NCBI GenBank assembly: GCA_019914945.1 | Contig: CM034099.1 | Span: 16,952,704-17,016,703, forward strand | Origin: Typha latifolia | Lineage: Eukaryota > Streptophyta > Magnoliopsida > Poales > Typhaceae | Direction of reading: 5' to 3' | Length of the DNA stretch: 64,000 bases | Part shown: in pieces, positions 1-11,660 of the stretch | Layout of the letters: each line of letters opens with the position of its first letter | Position numbering within the stretch: position 1 is the first letter of the stretch | Translations under genes and position numbers: made by a program | Notes under the pieces: model-generated | What the model saw: the letters and a program-made list of their open reading frames with translations, nothing else | What the model was told of the DNA's origin: nothing | Databases searched by the model: none

Positions 1-244
1 TTTACAAGCCTAAAAATAATTAGAGATGCCTAATACATCAGTCGATAGCTAAGATCTCCTAATTGACAATGATGCTACACGATCTGTTAGTTGTTTCATA
101 AATGAGAGAAAGGAGACTGCTAACAAAACATCGCAGATCAAAATTCCCTGCCCAAAATTAATACTACACATACCCATAAAGAAAACGGGATCTCTGGCTG
201 CATCAGTGGACATTTTCTCCACCATTCATATGAAAGTTTACACC
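1..244. other. 3' flank of the MLK-like kinase gene
   Basis: AT-rich sequence beyond the stop codon of the minus-strand kinase gene, probably its 3' UTR and downstream flank. I see no other gene and no clear polyadenylation signal. Confidence 0.5.
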
Positions 245-3200
245 TCATGAAACTGTTCTGCCATAGCAAACAGATGCAATATAGAGATTCTTCGCCCATT
301 TTTCCTGCAAACAGACAGATCGGTTCATATAACTGCTTGATCAACCAAAATTTCAAGCAAGGGAAAGGAGGAATAATCAACACACCTTTACATGTTGACT
401 GGGAAAAGCAGAAGTTCTAAGTGTTTCTTGTGTCTCATCTGTAGGTTTCCTTCTAGGTACACTCAAAACAAAGGCTGCCTGATCGCATGTTGCAGCAGTT
501 GCAGTAATACGGAAACCATTATCCCACCTCCGATGAATACCTTCACTGGGATATAAGAAATCAAGCTCCACGACCTGGTAAACAAAAAAAGAAAAACAAA
601 AAATAATTATTAAGTGAATACAATCTGAAGTAGAAAATGTGTTACCAACTATCGTACAACATGTAAGGAAATAAAACAGACCTGATCTGAAAAGCCAGCA
701 TTCCTGGACATCACAACAGCCCATCTGCTTCCTGCAGTGGCCATGGAAGTGACATAGAAGCCCTCCTTCCATTTTTTGTTTATCCACTTGAAGGGGAATG
801 AGTCGCTAACTTTATACGATTGTTGCGCATATGGTGTGCCTGAGAAGAGTACATCAGAAGTATTTAGCAAACATGCACAAAATTCTGACATCTCCAATGC
901 CCAGTAGTGCAATATTGAAATTACCTTTTGACATCACTACCAAGGAACTGCCATTGTTCGTCCCTGCTAGTGCACTGATATAATAGTTTTTCTCCCACTG
1001 CTCCATTATCCATTCCTTTAAGCAACCATTCAAGTACAAGACATGAAAAAGCTTAAGTACGTGAATGTTGTAGATGCATTCATAGAAGTTCAGAACCATA
1101 TTACTCAGACCAACACAAAAAAGAATGAAAAAGACAGATCAAGTATTTACCTTGTGAAGAAAATATGGAGAGAGTTCATAAACTTGAGCAGTATAAGCAG
1201 TGCCTGCATCCATAATCAGGGCCCACAAATTTGATGATGAAGCAACTGAGCTTATAAACAGACCATCTTCATTTCCTTTCTCAATATGTTGAGATAGCCT
1301 AGCATCTGCAACATTATAGTGGTACCTGAAACACCAATGAGACAAGTGAGACAATGTTCTGCATTCGTTTTATGTCAATAAAGCATACTATTATGCACCT
1401 TTGCTTCATAGGCCGCTTAGCATTATAAACACTAATCCATTGGGTTGCAGGCATCCCCATCCGGACCTTCTTTTTTGGCTGCTCTTCATCCTCTTCTTCC
1501 ATCATTAACCGGCCTCGCTTTTGGCCAACCTGATATACAAGCTATATAGCATCGGAACACAAAATCAGATCATAAGCTAGTAAAGGAGAAAGGAAAAATG
1601 TAGAATAATGGTAGAAACAACACTTAACGCACCTTCTGGGCACCATCTGTGTTAATCGGCCTAACATCTGGATTGGGACCTACTATGCCATCAAAAAGAG
1701 AGATGCATTTTGCATAATTAGGTTCTTCATCAAACTTTAAGTTCACCACATACTCAACAAAGTGCCGGAAGGGTTGTGGACAAAAGCAGCAGAGAGACTC
1801 TGGGGAGGTTGCCATCTTTTTCTTGCAGACAAGGAAACCTTTATTCTCACCCTTCAAGCACAAAAAAAAAACGTCATAAGAAAAAAAAATAAACAAATGA
1901 GATCCCAATATAAACTATGGTTTCAAATATACTGACCTGGTACCCTTGCCAAGGTAGGCGGCCACGAAGAAGAAAAATGAGTGTGTATGCAAGGGATTCT
2001 AAATCATCTCTCCTGCTCCCAGTCCTTCCCAGATGAGCATGCACACTTGCATAACGTACAGTTCCCCTGAGATATTACGGAAGATCAAGCAATAAGGGCA
2101 TAGAGCCATAGACAAAGGAAAACAAGGGTAAAGAACCATAAAACGTCTACAAACTACTTATAAGGAAAAAACAACTTGATACAATAAAAAACACCACTAT
2201 TTGATCAACATGACTCTGATATTTAACCTGAAAACATCTGGTCTCTGGTCATACTCAACATGCTGCCCTGTAGCAGTGTCCCTCCATTTAGTGGCTGATG
2301 GTGTAAAAGTTTAGAAAAAAAAAACAAAGTAAAAAGTGTTAGTTGACATATAGCTAAGAGAAAAGGTAAAATGCATGTCAAAAATATCTGACAGAACAAA
2401 ATGTTGGATAAAACTACTAAATTACCTAATCCAAGGTCAACTAGAAAAAGATTCTTCTCTTCTGGAGTGCCAGGAGGACCAAGCAAGAAATTCTCAGGCT
2501 TTACATCACCATGCACATATCTATCATATACAGTGAATTGCGATTACATATTAACACCATCAGGGCATAATTTTTCTATATGAAGCAAGAAAAACAAGGA
2601 CCCTCAAGAATGTGTCAATATAATTAGGTGTTAAAGAATATGCCTACCCCTTAGAGTGTATCTTCTCTATAATGGAGATAGCTTCAATAGCAATACATGC
2701 CACCATTTCAATGGACATACTGCAAGGCTTAGAAAGACAACATAGATCAGATTATTTATAAAGAAACTTGTAAAACAAAGTGAAAGGACCAGCTAAAATT
2801 GGAACACTCACGTGTGAGAATTATTATTCCAGACATCCCATAGACTCGGGCCCAACATATCCATAACCTGCAATATTTATTATCATAAACTACTACATGG
2901 AGCAACTAAAATGGCAATCCAAATGAAATGAACAATGTAATATCCTACTAACATATCATTAAAGCCAACAAAACTCAAGAGAATCTGCTCCATTACCATG
3001 ACATAATAGTCACCTTGGCGTCCTTTGTAATGGACCCTAGGTACACCATGAATGCCACCAAGAGTGCTACAAGATGGAGGCCATAGTCAGATAGGCAAAA
3101 TGCATCTTCAAGCTAAACTCTCTATTTATAAAAAAGAAGAACACTGTCGATGGTGACCGCATAAAGAATCTAAAGACAAGCAACTCACAGTAACCAAATA

Positions 3201-5012
3201 TACAAAGGGAAAAACAGATGGATAAATTTAAATAGTACCCACTTGTAAACCTGCCATTCATAAGGAGGGCCGTGATTACACCCTTTGCTGCTACAGTGTT
3301 CAAATTTCAAGGCAACCTGGATAAACAGAAAAATGAACACAGGCACAAAAATATGAGTTTCAATTAAAGGACGAAATAATAAGAGAGAAACACAAAGAAT
3401 AACACCTCTAGAGCACTCGCTCCAGTAGTCCGATCACTTGCATTGGCAGCAGAAATACGACGGCCAACATATACTTGTCCAAATCCTCCCTTTCCGAGCT
3501 TCCTCTCAAGTCTATACGTTGGAGAATTACCAACGTGGACCTATGACAACGAAACAAGGTGCATAAGCAAACTGCAAAATGAACATTGCAGAACATCACC
3601 TTTGAACAAATATGGGAATATCATAATGCCAAATATTGAAGATTTTCATCTATCAAACACAACTCACATCTGAGATTCTATTCCATCTAAATAACAAGCT
3701 AAAGAACAACCACATTGGAAGAAAATCAGAGAGAGCAGAACCGAAGATTACATCATTGTGATATTATCTCCTACTATAGGCAGTACATCATTCTATTTTC
3801 TATTTTCTCCTATTCTACTTGCTACATTATGCTGCACGTGGTGACAACAACAGTGTTAGCATTCACATCAATGTAAAAAGGGATAATATCTTTAAGTGGT
3901 CTAGTTGCCATCTTAAATTATATAGGTTAACGCTGCCCAATTGTTCCATTCAAGTAAGGTACTAGAGTGGAACCCAGCGTGAAACACTTCAGGTTGTATA
4001 TGTCCAACTCTTTCCAGAGCGTGATACAGGATATGCACAAGTTGAACCAAGCATGCCACTAGGCTCACTGCAGTAGAAGGCTCAATGTAATTGTTACTTA
4101 AGTGAAGAGAGTGCATGTAAGTGCAGCTATGGTGATACAATAACATGGAAGATAATTAGGGGAAGAAGACACAAAAGAAGGGGCTGAAAAACTGACTTGA
4201 AGGAAGTTTTTAAGTGGGTGCCTCACCCTAGAAAAAGTCTCCCAGTAGATGGTATTGGCAGTCTCATACATCATCAACCTAATAGGAACACTAGTATTTG
4301 AATAGTAGAAGAACAAAACCTGTTAGAACTACCATATATGTGTACTTCTGGAATTAAATCCAATAGTGTAGGCTAATCTCCAAAGTGCTTTGACCATTTT
4401 CCTTTCAATTGATCTGCTAGTCTTCCTTATGACCTTCAGACAAAATTTAGAACTCTTACCAAAAACCCAGAAGCTAGAAATGTAATTTTTGTTCTGTGAT
4501 GGATAAGCAATAAACGCAGAATGAACCATCGATTTAAAAAAAAAGAAAAAAAAACCTGACCTTTAATATTTTTATTGAAGCAGATAAGCGAATCGAATGA
4601 TAAGTGCATTTGGTTAAGTGAGATAATGCCTGATTAAAGGGTTGGTTTTTCAGACCAAATTGTACGACAATAGGACAAAACACTAACGACCAACCTTTTC
4701 CGGGAGGGGAGCGATACTGCCCTCGTCCTCCGCACCAGCGATCTTATCCGCGCTCCTCGCGCCGCTGTCGAACTCATCCATCTTCCTCTCTCCGACTCCT
4801 TCCTCCTCGTCCTTCTTCTCCTCCCCGATCTCTCCTCCTCCCTCAAGCAATCCGATCTCCTCGTTCCTCTCAGCTGACTTCGTCACAACGATCTCATCAC
4901 ACGTTTGCTTGCTCCTTGCCGCCCTCCTCCTCCTCTTCGTCACTCTCTCCTCCGTTGCTATCGGATTCGGGTTTGCCCGGCCCCTGCGCGCTCCGCTCCG
5001 GAGCTCCGGCAT
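245..5012 (-). CDS. MUT9-like / photoregulatory protein kinase (CK1 clade), MLK3/MLK4-like
   Basis: Nuclear Ser/Thr kinase; family members (Arabidopsis MLK/PPK, rice HD16/EL1) phosphorylate histone H3 and light or flowering regulators. Sixteen exons on the minus strand: 4695-5012, 3406-3540, 3243-3316, 2997-3066, 2812-2867, 2648-2719, 2426-2520, 2228-2294, 1937-2066, 1633-1851, 1399-1529, 1151-1325, 925-1015, 682-839, 386-574, 245-304. The sum is 2040 nt, giving 679 aa, close to the family's usual ~700. It starts with the family hallmark [11 protein letters not shown], followed by a basic then acidic tail without the GRGRG stretch of other family members, so the MLK3/MLK4 branch is most likely. 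The kinase domain has the glycine loop GKGGFG (~122-127), VALK lysine (~155), HGDVKPEN (~245-252) and DLG (~270). HGD and DLG replace the usual HRD and DFG, as is normal in this family. A long conserved C-terminal domain ends [12 protein letters not shown]. The first intron is the longest (~1.15 kb). Confidence 0.93.
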
Positions 5013-5400
5013 CCTTCACCGGAGGAATCCCATCGTCCCGCCGGAAGCCCTAGGTTTCTCAATCTCAGGAACCATAGGTTGCGAGAGGCAGGAATGATTC
5101 GACGGCGGAGATCGCCGATTGAGGAGATTGTCTTTCTTGGATAGTTGAGGGGAGAAGAGATCGGGAGCTAGGGTTTCGCAGGAACGAGGCTGGGAGGAAG
5201 CGCGGGTGGAGAGAGAGAGTGGGAAGGGCGAGGTTTGGGCTCGAGGCTTTGGAGTTCGCCGACAAACGACAAGGCGATGACAGCCGACAAGAAGATATGG
5301 AATTTTTCTAGCCGAGAGTACCAATGTCTGAGAAGCAATTAAAGGCGTGGCCGGTGAACGACGTGTTAGCCTTTTTTTTTTCACTAATTACTTTTTTCGT
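5013..5400 (-). promoter_or_regulatory. 5' UTR and promoter region of the MLK-like kinase gene, with a telo-box
   Basis: GC-rich leader upstream of the kinase ATG that changes sharply to AT-rich DNA at about 5360. It contains AAACCCTA read on the minus strand (5176-5169), a match to the plant telo-box found near the transcription start of many constitutively expressed genes. Short open frames here on both strands show no conserved protein features. Confidence 0.5.
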
Positions 5401-6084
5401 TTTCTTTTTGTGAGTGAGAAATTGGATGATTGCTTATTATGAAACGTGATAAGGATTAAGGAATGGTTAGTTATAGCGGTTGAATCCTTATGGCAGAAGT
5501 TATGAGTTTTGATCCCTGTGGTTAGAAATTTATGGTAGTTTGCACCAGAGCGCTATATATATATATATAATATAATAATTTTAGTATATTGTGACTTATT
5601 TTTTAAAAAAAATTAAGATAATTGTCCAACTTATATATTAAAAAAATAAAACTTGTTTATCTAAGCTATGATTAGCTTACAAACTCATTTATTAAAAAAA
5701 AGATAATATAAAAATATATAGAAAATAGTGTGATATACAAAGAAATCAAAGATGATAGGTCTTATATAATTATGATTAGCCCCAAAAGATTATTCTTTCA
5801 TTGATATGTTATCAATGTTGATAAAAAGAATTCTTTAGGTATGTGAGAGTAATACTACTTATGTATAATAATTTAGCTTGCATAAATCGGATAAATAATA
5901 AGAATAATTTTACTTAGATTTTCTAAACTATCGATACTTTTCTATGTACTTCTTTTGAAGTTTTATTTGGTAAAATAGACCTCAACCCACTTTTCTTTTA
6001 CAAGAATGGAAAATTTTATTAACTTCTAAGGTTAATAAGACGAAAAAGACTCAAACCAAATACAATAATATCCTAAGGTTATAT
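5400..6084. other. AT-rich intergenic DNA
   Basis: Very AT-rich sequence with a short TA run near 5553-5570. I see no gene, RNA or recognisable element. Confidence 0.5.
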
Positions 6085-6310
6085 CCTAGTTCGTAAGCCA
6101 ATCGGCAGCACGATTAGCCTTTTTAAGGATGTGAATAACTTTACAATTTTAAAAATAGTTAGTTAGTATTTTAACATCATCAATAAGGACTTGGACGAGT
6201 GGATGGTCTAAGGGACTTTCAACCCTACCGTTAGGCACTTCACTAGTAGGAGCAACGGAGCAATGTTCTTGTTTTGAAGAAATGTAAGTGCCTCACATAT
6301 TGTCATTGTC
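6085..6310 (-). pseudogene. Decayed RNase H (RVT_3-type) fragment of a non-LTR retrotransposon
   Basis: On the minus strand a frame reads VQVLIDDVKILTNYF, a stop, then VIHILKKANRAADWLTN. The last part matches the C-terminal signature of plant RVT_3 RNase H domains (basic residue, x-x-N-x-A-A-D/H-x-L). An upstream piece with EALTFLQNKN lies in another frame, so there is at least one frameshift as well as the stop. It is a dead fragment, separate from the one near 7.5 kb because both carry the same end of the domain. Confidence 0.6.
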
Positions 6311-7377
6311 TCTATAATTAGAATAGAGGGATAGAAACCATATCTTGACCCTACATAGATAGGAGGACAGTTAGACTATCAAACCATAAAACCAGTCTCT
6401 CCAATTTCATCATTACTGATGAAAGATTTATTTGTGTTAATTTTGACCCACCCTATGGGTGGTGGTTTCCACTGAAAGATTTCAAAGGGAGGTGGTTTTG
6501 AGGGTTCAACAAAACGACGTGGTTTCGAGATGTGAAAGAAAGTGAAAAAAAAAATTAAAATATCCCTATACTCATAATGGTAGGAGAGTTGAGTAAATCA
6601 ATTAATAAAATAATTTTTCTTTTTAAATTCTTTATGTTTGCCCTCAAGCCCTACTATGCAATAGTCATCCTTGTGTCTCCACTCTCCTCTAGACTCATGA
6701 GCACTTTTTCTTCTCTATCCCTGAGGGAGCACATTTGAAAAGGAGCCGCCAGAGGTTGTCCACATTAGGGTTACAATGAGCCCCATGATAAAGGGGATTC
6801 AAGTGTCACTGTTGAGAAGGGGTCATTTAAGTCCTTAGATGATAACTAACTCTAGTAGAGTTAGTATGTACCATTCTCCATGACTAAGGAGGTTATAAGT
6901 TCGACTCTAACCCTAAATAATATTATAGAAAAAATTATTTGGTGGTTTAGTGGCTTGTATCAATGACTTGACTTGGTTGATGGTTCGACAGTATAGTTGG
7001 TTTGGAGAAGCAACTCGACATAGCGATAGAACATGGCTTGCATCTAGATAGGGTTGATCATTTGTCTAGCTCATATCTAGCTTTCGGGCTCATAAATGAT
7101 AAAAAAGATCCTTTAATGATATTGTGAGAATGGAAACCAGATGCTATTGGAAAAAGACCAAGCAACTAGTTTGCGATCTCAAGAGTATTAGGAAGTTGCA
7201 TGAATATCTTGTAACGTAGTTTCTTTTCCCATCTCCTATCCAAAAGATTCAAAAGGAATTAGCCATCCTTTTGGTTGATTCAGGCATGTTGATAAAGTAA
7301 AAATTGATGAAGGATATTTTTGTGGATTCACTACAATGATAAATCTTCTTTTTTTTTTTTAAGCAGTTTGTAGACTT
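6311..7377. other. Intergenic DNA, no gene seen
   Basis: No conserved open frame. Around 6850-6990 there are two short pairs of motifs loosely like tRNA A and B boxes (GTTCGACTC near 6893; TTAGTGG near 6948 followed by GGTTCGACAG near 6980). These could be a worn tRNA-derived SINE, but no tRNA fold is apparent. Confidence 0.3.
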
Positions 7378-7745
7378 TTAATATTCATTTGGAACCAAGT
7401 TACAGTCCAATTCAATTAGTGGATTAGTCCATACTCTAGTTTTACAATCATGAGAGATTAGACTGACTAGCCTGTGAGCCGCCCTATTGTTTGCACGGCT
7501 TGTGAAGCAAACCCTAGTCTTAAGGTAGATTAACATCCACCATTTGCATTCTAAGACCATCAGGCGTATAGACCAATCCACATTGTCCATACACCCGTTT
7601 ATAGCTTTTACCACACTAAGTGAATCACTGAAGATCCAACTATCCTCAAGCGACATAAAGCTTTCTATCGTCTTCATACCTTCCAACAGGGTTAGAATTT
7701 CTCCTGTTAATACACTGGGGCAGTGATCAAGATAGGCACCGTAAA
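7378..7745 (-). pseudogene. RNase H-like fragment of a non-LTR retrotransposon
   Basis: An open minus-strand frame of about 120 codons. In order it carries GAYLDHCPSVLTGEILTLLEG (a Glu-centred RNase H motif), WIFSDSLSVVKAIN (the D-S-L/V motif) and SRANNRAAHRLVSL (the C-terminal N-x-A-A-H motif). These are the landmarks of the RVT_3 RNase H domain at the end of plant LINE ORF2 proteins. No reverse transcriptase or other part of the element is recognisable on either side, so it is a truncated relic. Confidence 0.72.
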
Positions 7746-8420
7746 AAATGATAAATTAAAGATGTGTTTTTTTCACTTTAAAAATAAGAGTACACACATC
7801 TCATATAATTACTCATGCGATAATTTATACATAAAGAAAATAATGAAAACTAACAAAGTGTGTGCTTGAGAGATTTGTATCCCTAATTAATATTCAATAT
7901 CTTGTTATGTATATATTTTTATCCTAACTAACACTACATTTGTAGGTACATTTTTAATACTGTCGTAAAAAATCCTTTTGTGCCAACAACACTTATACTG
8001 GGGTCCTATTCTCATGTCCAAGAAAGAGTTTATTCTTGTATAACCTATGCCTGCATGCTCAAGAATTATTCAAAAGAAAAAAAAAGGGAAGGCATAACCC
8101 AACATATATTTAGGTATAAATCAATCAAAGAATGTGTTCTTGAGCTATAGATAGTTTATCCAATAAATTTAGCCCTAGGGTTATCTTGAAGAAAAGACCA
8201 AGACAATCTATCCAAATCATTCCAATAAAGCAATGAAACTGGTGAAGCATTCTACTGGAATTACAAGAGGCCTTGTACACGCGATTTTGTGTGATTATAC
8301 ATATACCTATAGAGTCCTAATTGATTTCTGGCTGTCGAATTGTAGTTGTACAAAGATCAGTCCCTAGATAGAGAACTTGGGCCAGACCAAAGTATCTCTT
8401 GGGCCCTTTGGGCTTTAGAT
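7746..8420. other. Intergenic DNA, no gene seen
   Basis: AT-rich; no open frame or repeat that I can support. Confidence 0.4.
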
Positions 8421-8477
8421 CTCTTCTTCTTCTTCTTCTTCTTCTTCTTCTTCTTCTTCTTCTTCTTCTTCTTCTTT
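8421..8477. repeat. (CTT/TTC)n microsatellite
   Basis: An uninterrupted run of about 18 TTC triplets. It creates artificial poly-Leu, poly-Phe and poly-Arg frames that are not genes. Confidence 0.97.
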
Positions 8478-9239
8478 GCAATATTAATGCAGTTCTTTTC
8501 ACAAGGAGGATTACTGTGTCACAAAAAATTGAAATGACAATTTTAAGTCAGATTTTATATTTTTTGAGGGAAAGCTTGAAGACAGATTTCATTTGTTCGA
8601 TTAGAAGAATATAAGCATGATATATATAGAAGAAAGAAGAGTGAGAGTTTGAACAAGTACAACAACTTGGCAAACGATAACAACAAAACAATGAAATATA
8701 TATAGTATGAAACCCTAAGGGAGAATAAATATAGCAAAGTACAACCACACCAACGAATTCTGACTATCAAAGCTCACCACCAAGAAATCAACACTAAACA
8801 TAAGAAAAGAAAAGGAAAAAAAGCAACCAAATCAATAAATGACTTTAACTACCACTACGACAATGGTAGAGGCGAGCTAACAACAATATTGATAGCGGCA
8901 AGGCAGATGGCGGCGCAACCGACAGCAGATCCGATCATGAAGGTGGAAACAGAGAGGGATTCGAAGGTGAGCAAGACAATACAAAATGTGAAGGAGAGCA
9001 CAATAATGATTTCAAGCTCGAAGAAATGACAGTCAAGTAGGACGACGAGAGGGAAGGGGAGTGAAGGAGATTACCAATGATAGTGAGGAGAAACCCTTTC
9101 TAGATAGGAGGAAGAAACAAAACCCTAGAGCTAGGGTAAATGGATGTAAAAAATGATCACTATTTAGAAAATTTAAAAGTATCACATTTACCTTTCCTTT
9201 GTCCTTTTTTAGCTCTCTTTCTCTAATTTATCTCTCTTT
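8478..9239. other. Intergenic DNA with a GC-richer patch
   Basis: Mostly AT-rich. The patch 8870-9130 is richer in G and C on an AT-rich background. Read on the minus strand it looks like a gene leader (a telo-box-like CTAGGGTTTTG near 9120), but it has no sustained conserved frame. It may be a transposon-borne or decayed gene fragment. Confidence 0.3.
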
Positions 9240-9770
9240 ATTACCACCAAAACTACTGCCTTCACCCGCACCACTACCTCCATTATAACTACCACCCTAT
9301 CACCACTGTTGCCACTACCTTCATCAACAACACTTGCTACTATCATCACACCGTATCACTACCATAGCCTTCACCGTCACCACTCTCATTATTTTTTACT
9401 AGTACATACCACTACACCACCCCTACCGTCTTTACCATGATCATAACCACTACAATCTACCACCATCTTATCTAACTTCATCCACCACCACAACAACTCA
9501 CCACCATGCCACCATTTTCACTACTACCACTTTCACCTAAGCATTATCACTACTAACCAACACCATTTTCACCACTACCTCACCACAATTGTCATCGCGA
9601 CAACCACCCAAGCACCACTACCAACACCATCATCAACCATTACCCCTGGTCATGAGTTATTATCATCATTGTCGTCACCACCTAAACACTACCACCACCA
9701 CCACCACCACCTTTAACAAATCATCACCATTGGCATCACCACCTTCACCCCTAATCATGATACCAATTGA
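9240..9770 (+). repeat. Degenerate CAC/ACC triplet-rich block
   Basis: About 500 bp dominated by imperfect CAC, ACC, CAT and CAA triplets, with a pure ACC run around 9691-9711. It is low-complexity sequence; the frames it opens are rich in His and Thr and have no conserved features. Confidence 0.8.
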
Positions 9771-10585
9771 TTTAATCAAATTCGTAATATTTTTTAAACA
9801 TATTCAATAATAGAATTTTCAATGGCAATTTTGTCAAATCTACTTATTGGATTCTCCTGAAATTTGGATATATTATCACTCTTAAAGAGAGATTTTTAAT
9901 GAATACAAGATCTCAAGGTTTAGCCTGTTAGATATTGAGATATTGATCAATACTAGTTGAAGGTTAGGATTGTTTTGCACAGTAATGCAAATTAGAGGAT
10001 AATCGACAGTTAGAGAAAATGAAGGGGAGGAAGCTGACCCTTTGGAACAAGGGTGGTGCGGCCAGATGAAGGGTGCAGCGGCCAAGGATGGCAACCTAGA
10101 AGGGAAACATACTAATTCGACAGAAGAGGCGGCGACGATTGATGAGAGCGAGAGGGAGAAGTTGAGGATGGCGGCCAAGTTGAGATCAAAGAAGGTAGGG
10201 GACTGCAAGGTTTGAGCCAAATAATTCTTCCTTAATTCATTGCTTTATAAAATTAGGGCTATACTCCACAAATATATAGAGACTAACTGTAAATAAACTA
10301 AATAACTTAGTTAAATTAGTTTTCCTTATCATTGTAGGATTAGTTTTTTCTTCCGCCATAAATAGATCATGATATCGCCGATCTTATTCAATTGGTTATA
10401 TAATATATGAATGTCAAATGTATATCTTCTAAAATTTCTCGAAACTGTGCAAAGCTAAATTTTGCTGATTAAACAAAATTTAACTTACTAAGACTCTCAC
10501 AAATTATATGAGCAGATAAGATTAAATAGACCCAATTCATTAAGCTTAATGTCCTCATAATATGATCGATCTGACTTGATTCGTA
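9771..10585. other. Intergenic DNA with a GC-richer patch
   Basis: AT-rich apart from 10010-10220. That patch opens a 112-codon minus-strand frame of Ser/Leu/Ala-rich composition with no recognisable domain. Its composition resembles the patches near 8.9 and 58.6 kb. Confidence 0.3.
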
Positions 10586-11660
10586 TCAAATCACCACCTT
10601 TACCCCTATCCCAACCACCACTATTTATCAATTTCACTATTGTCATCACCATGGCAACACCACCATCATCACCACCTTGCTAGCACCACTATCACCTAGC
10701 CCACCACCGCCACTATCATTCCACCACCCACCACTAACATGGTTAATTAGTCACCAACACATAATTAGAATGTTATCCATGCTTGTTAGTAACACAACTT
10801 TGCTCACCTTCAACCTGAACACACAATCAAAGAAATAGACACTTACAAAAAATTAATACACATATTTTGAAATAACATAAATTAAATAAGTGTACATACT
10901 AAAAGTTAAATTTTAATAGAGGCCAACATCCTATCAAATCTTATATCTAACATAATAACAAACTGAGATGCACACTTATAAAAAAATTGATGCATATCTT
11001 TTTAAATTAATAATCTATAAATTGAATAAATGATACATAAGATTAGTCTTTATTAAAATTTTATTTCTAATATGTTTTAATTAAATTTATTTATATTGTT
11101 AGTTTAAAATATGTGCATTAAATTTTTATAGGTATGCATTGATTTGATTTTATACCTTTGTATGTATTAGTAGTTTAAAATATGTACATCAATTTTTTCT
11201 TAGCGTGGATTGTCTTATATGATAGAATAGTAGTGTCTATTCAAATTTTATTTCTAATGTGCATTGCTTGTTCAACCGGTATGTACAACCGTATGTGTAA
11301 AATATAAGCATGAATATTTTTATAAGTGTGCATCACTTGATATTATACTAGAAATAACTTTGGTAGAGTGTTAGGTTTAAAATTTCATTTCTAATGTGCT
11401 ATATCGCTTATTTAATTTCTAGTGTGAATGCTAGAGTGGTGGTGATAGAGCTTGGGTTAAGATGTAGTATTGGCGGGTGGTTGTAGTATTAGGGAGTGAT
11501 GATAGTGGTGCTCGGTGATGGCCAAGATAGTAGTAGCCAAAATGGTGGTGATAGGTTTATGACGGTGGTTGTTGTGGTGGTGATAGTGAAGATGATAATC
11601 ATGGTGAGATGTTAGTGGTTATTAGAGAGACGGTGATGATAAAAGTGATGGTCATGGTTC
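10586..11660. repeat. Probable foldback element: CAC-rich arm, inverted AT-rich units, GTG-rich arm
   Basis: A CAC-rich block (10586-10740) is mirrored by a GTG-rich block (11430-11660). Between them, a unit with ACACTTATAAAAAAATTGATG occurs in one orientation near 10839 and 10972. It then appears as its reverse complement (AAAATATGTGCATTAA... ATAAGTGTGCAT forms) near 11105, 11175 and 11305. A second motif, AAATTTTATTTCTAATGTGC, recurs near 11056, 11243 and 11380, with an opposite-orientation relative near 10905. The matches are imperfect (roughly 75-85% by eye). No transposase, target-site duplication or precise termini are evident. Confidence 0.55.

Noticed and set aside
8317..8537. Poly-Arg, poly-Phe and poly-Leu frames
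   Set aside because: Produced by the TTC microsatellite.
9882..10220. 112-codon minus-strand open frame
   Set aside because: Ser/Leu/Ala-rich with no recognisable domain, and no intron or promoter context to support it.
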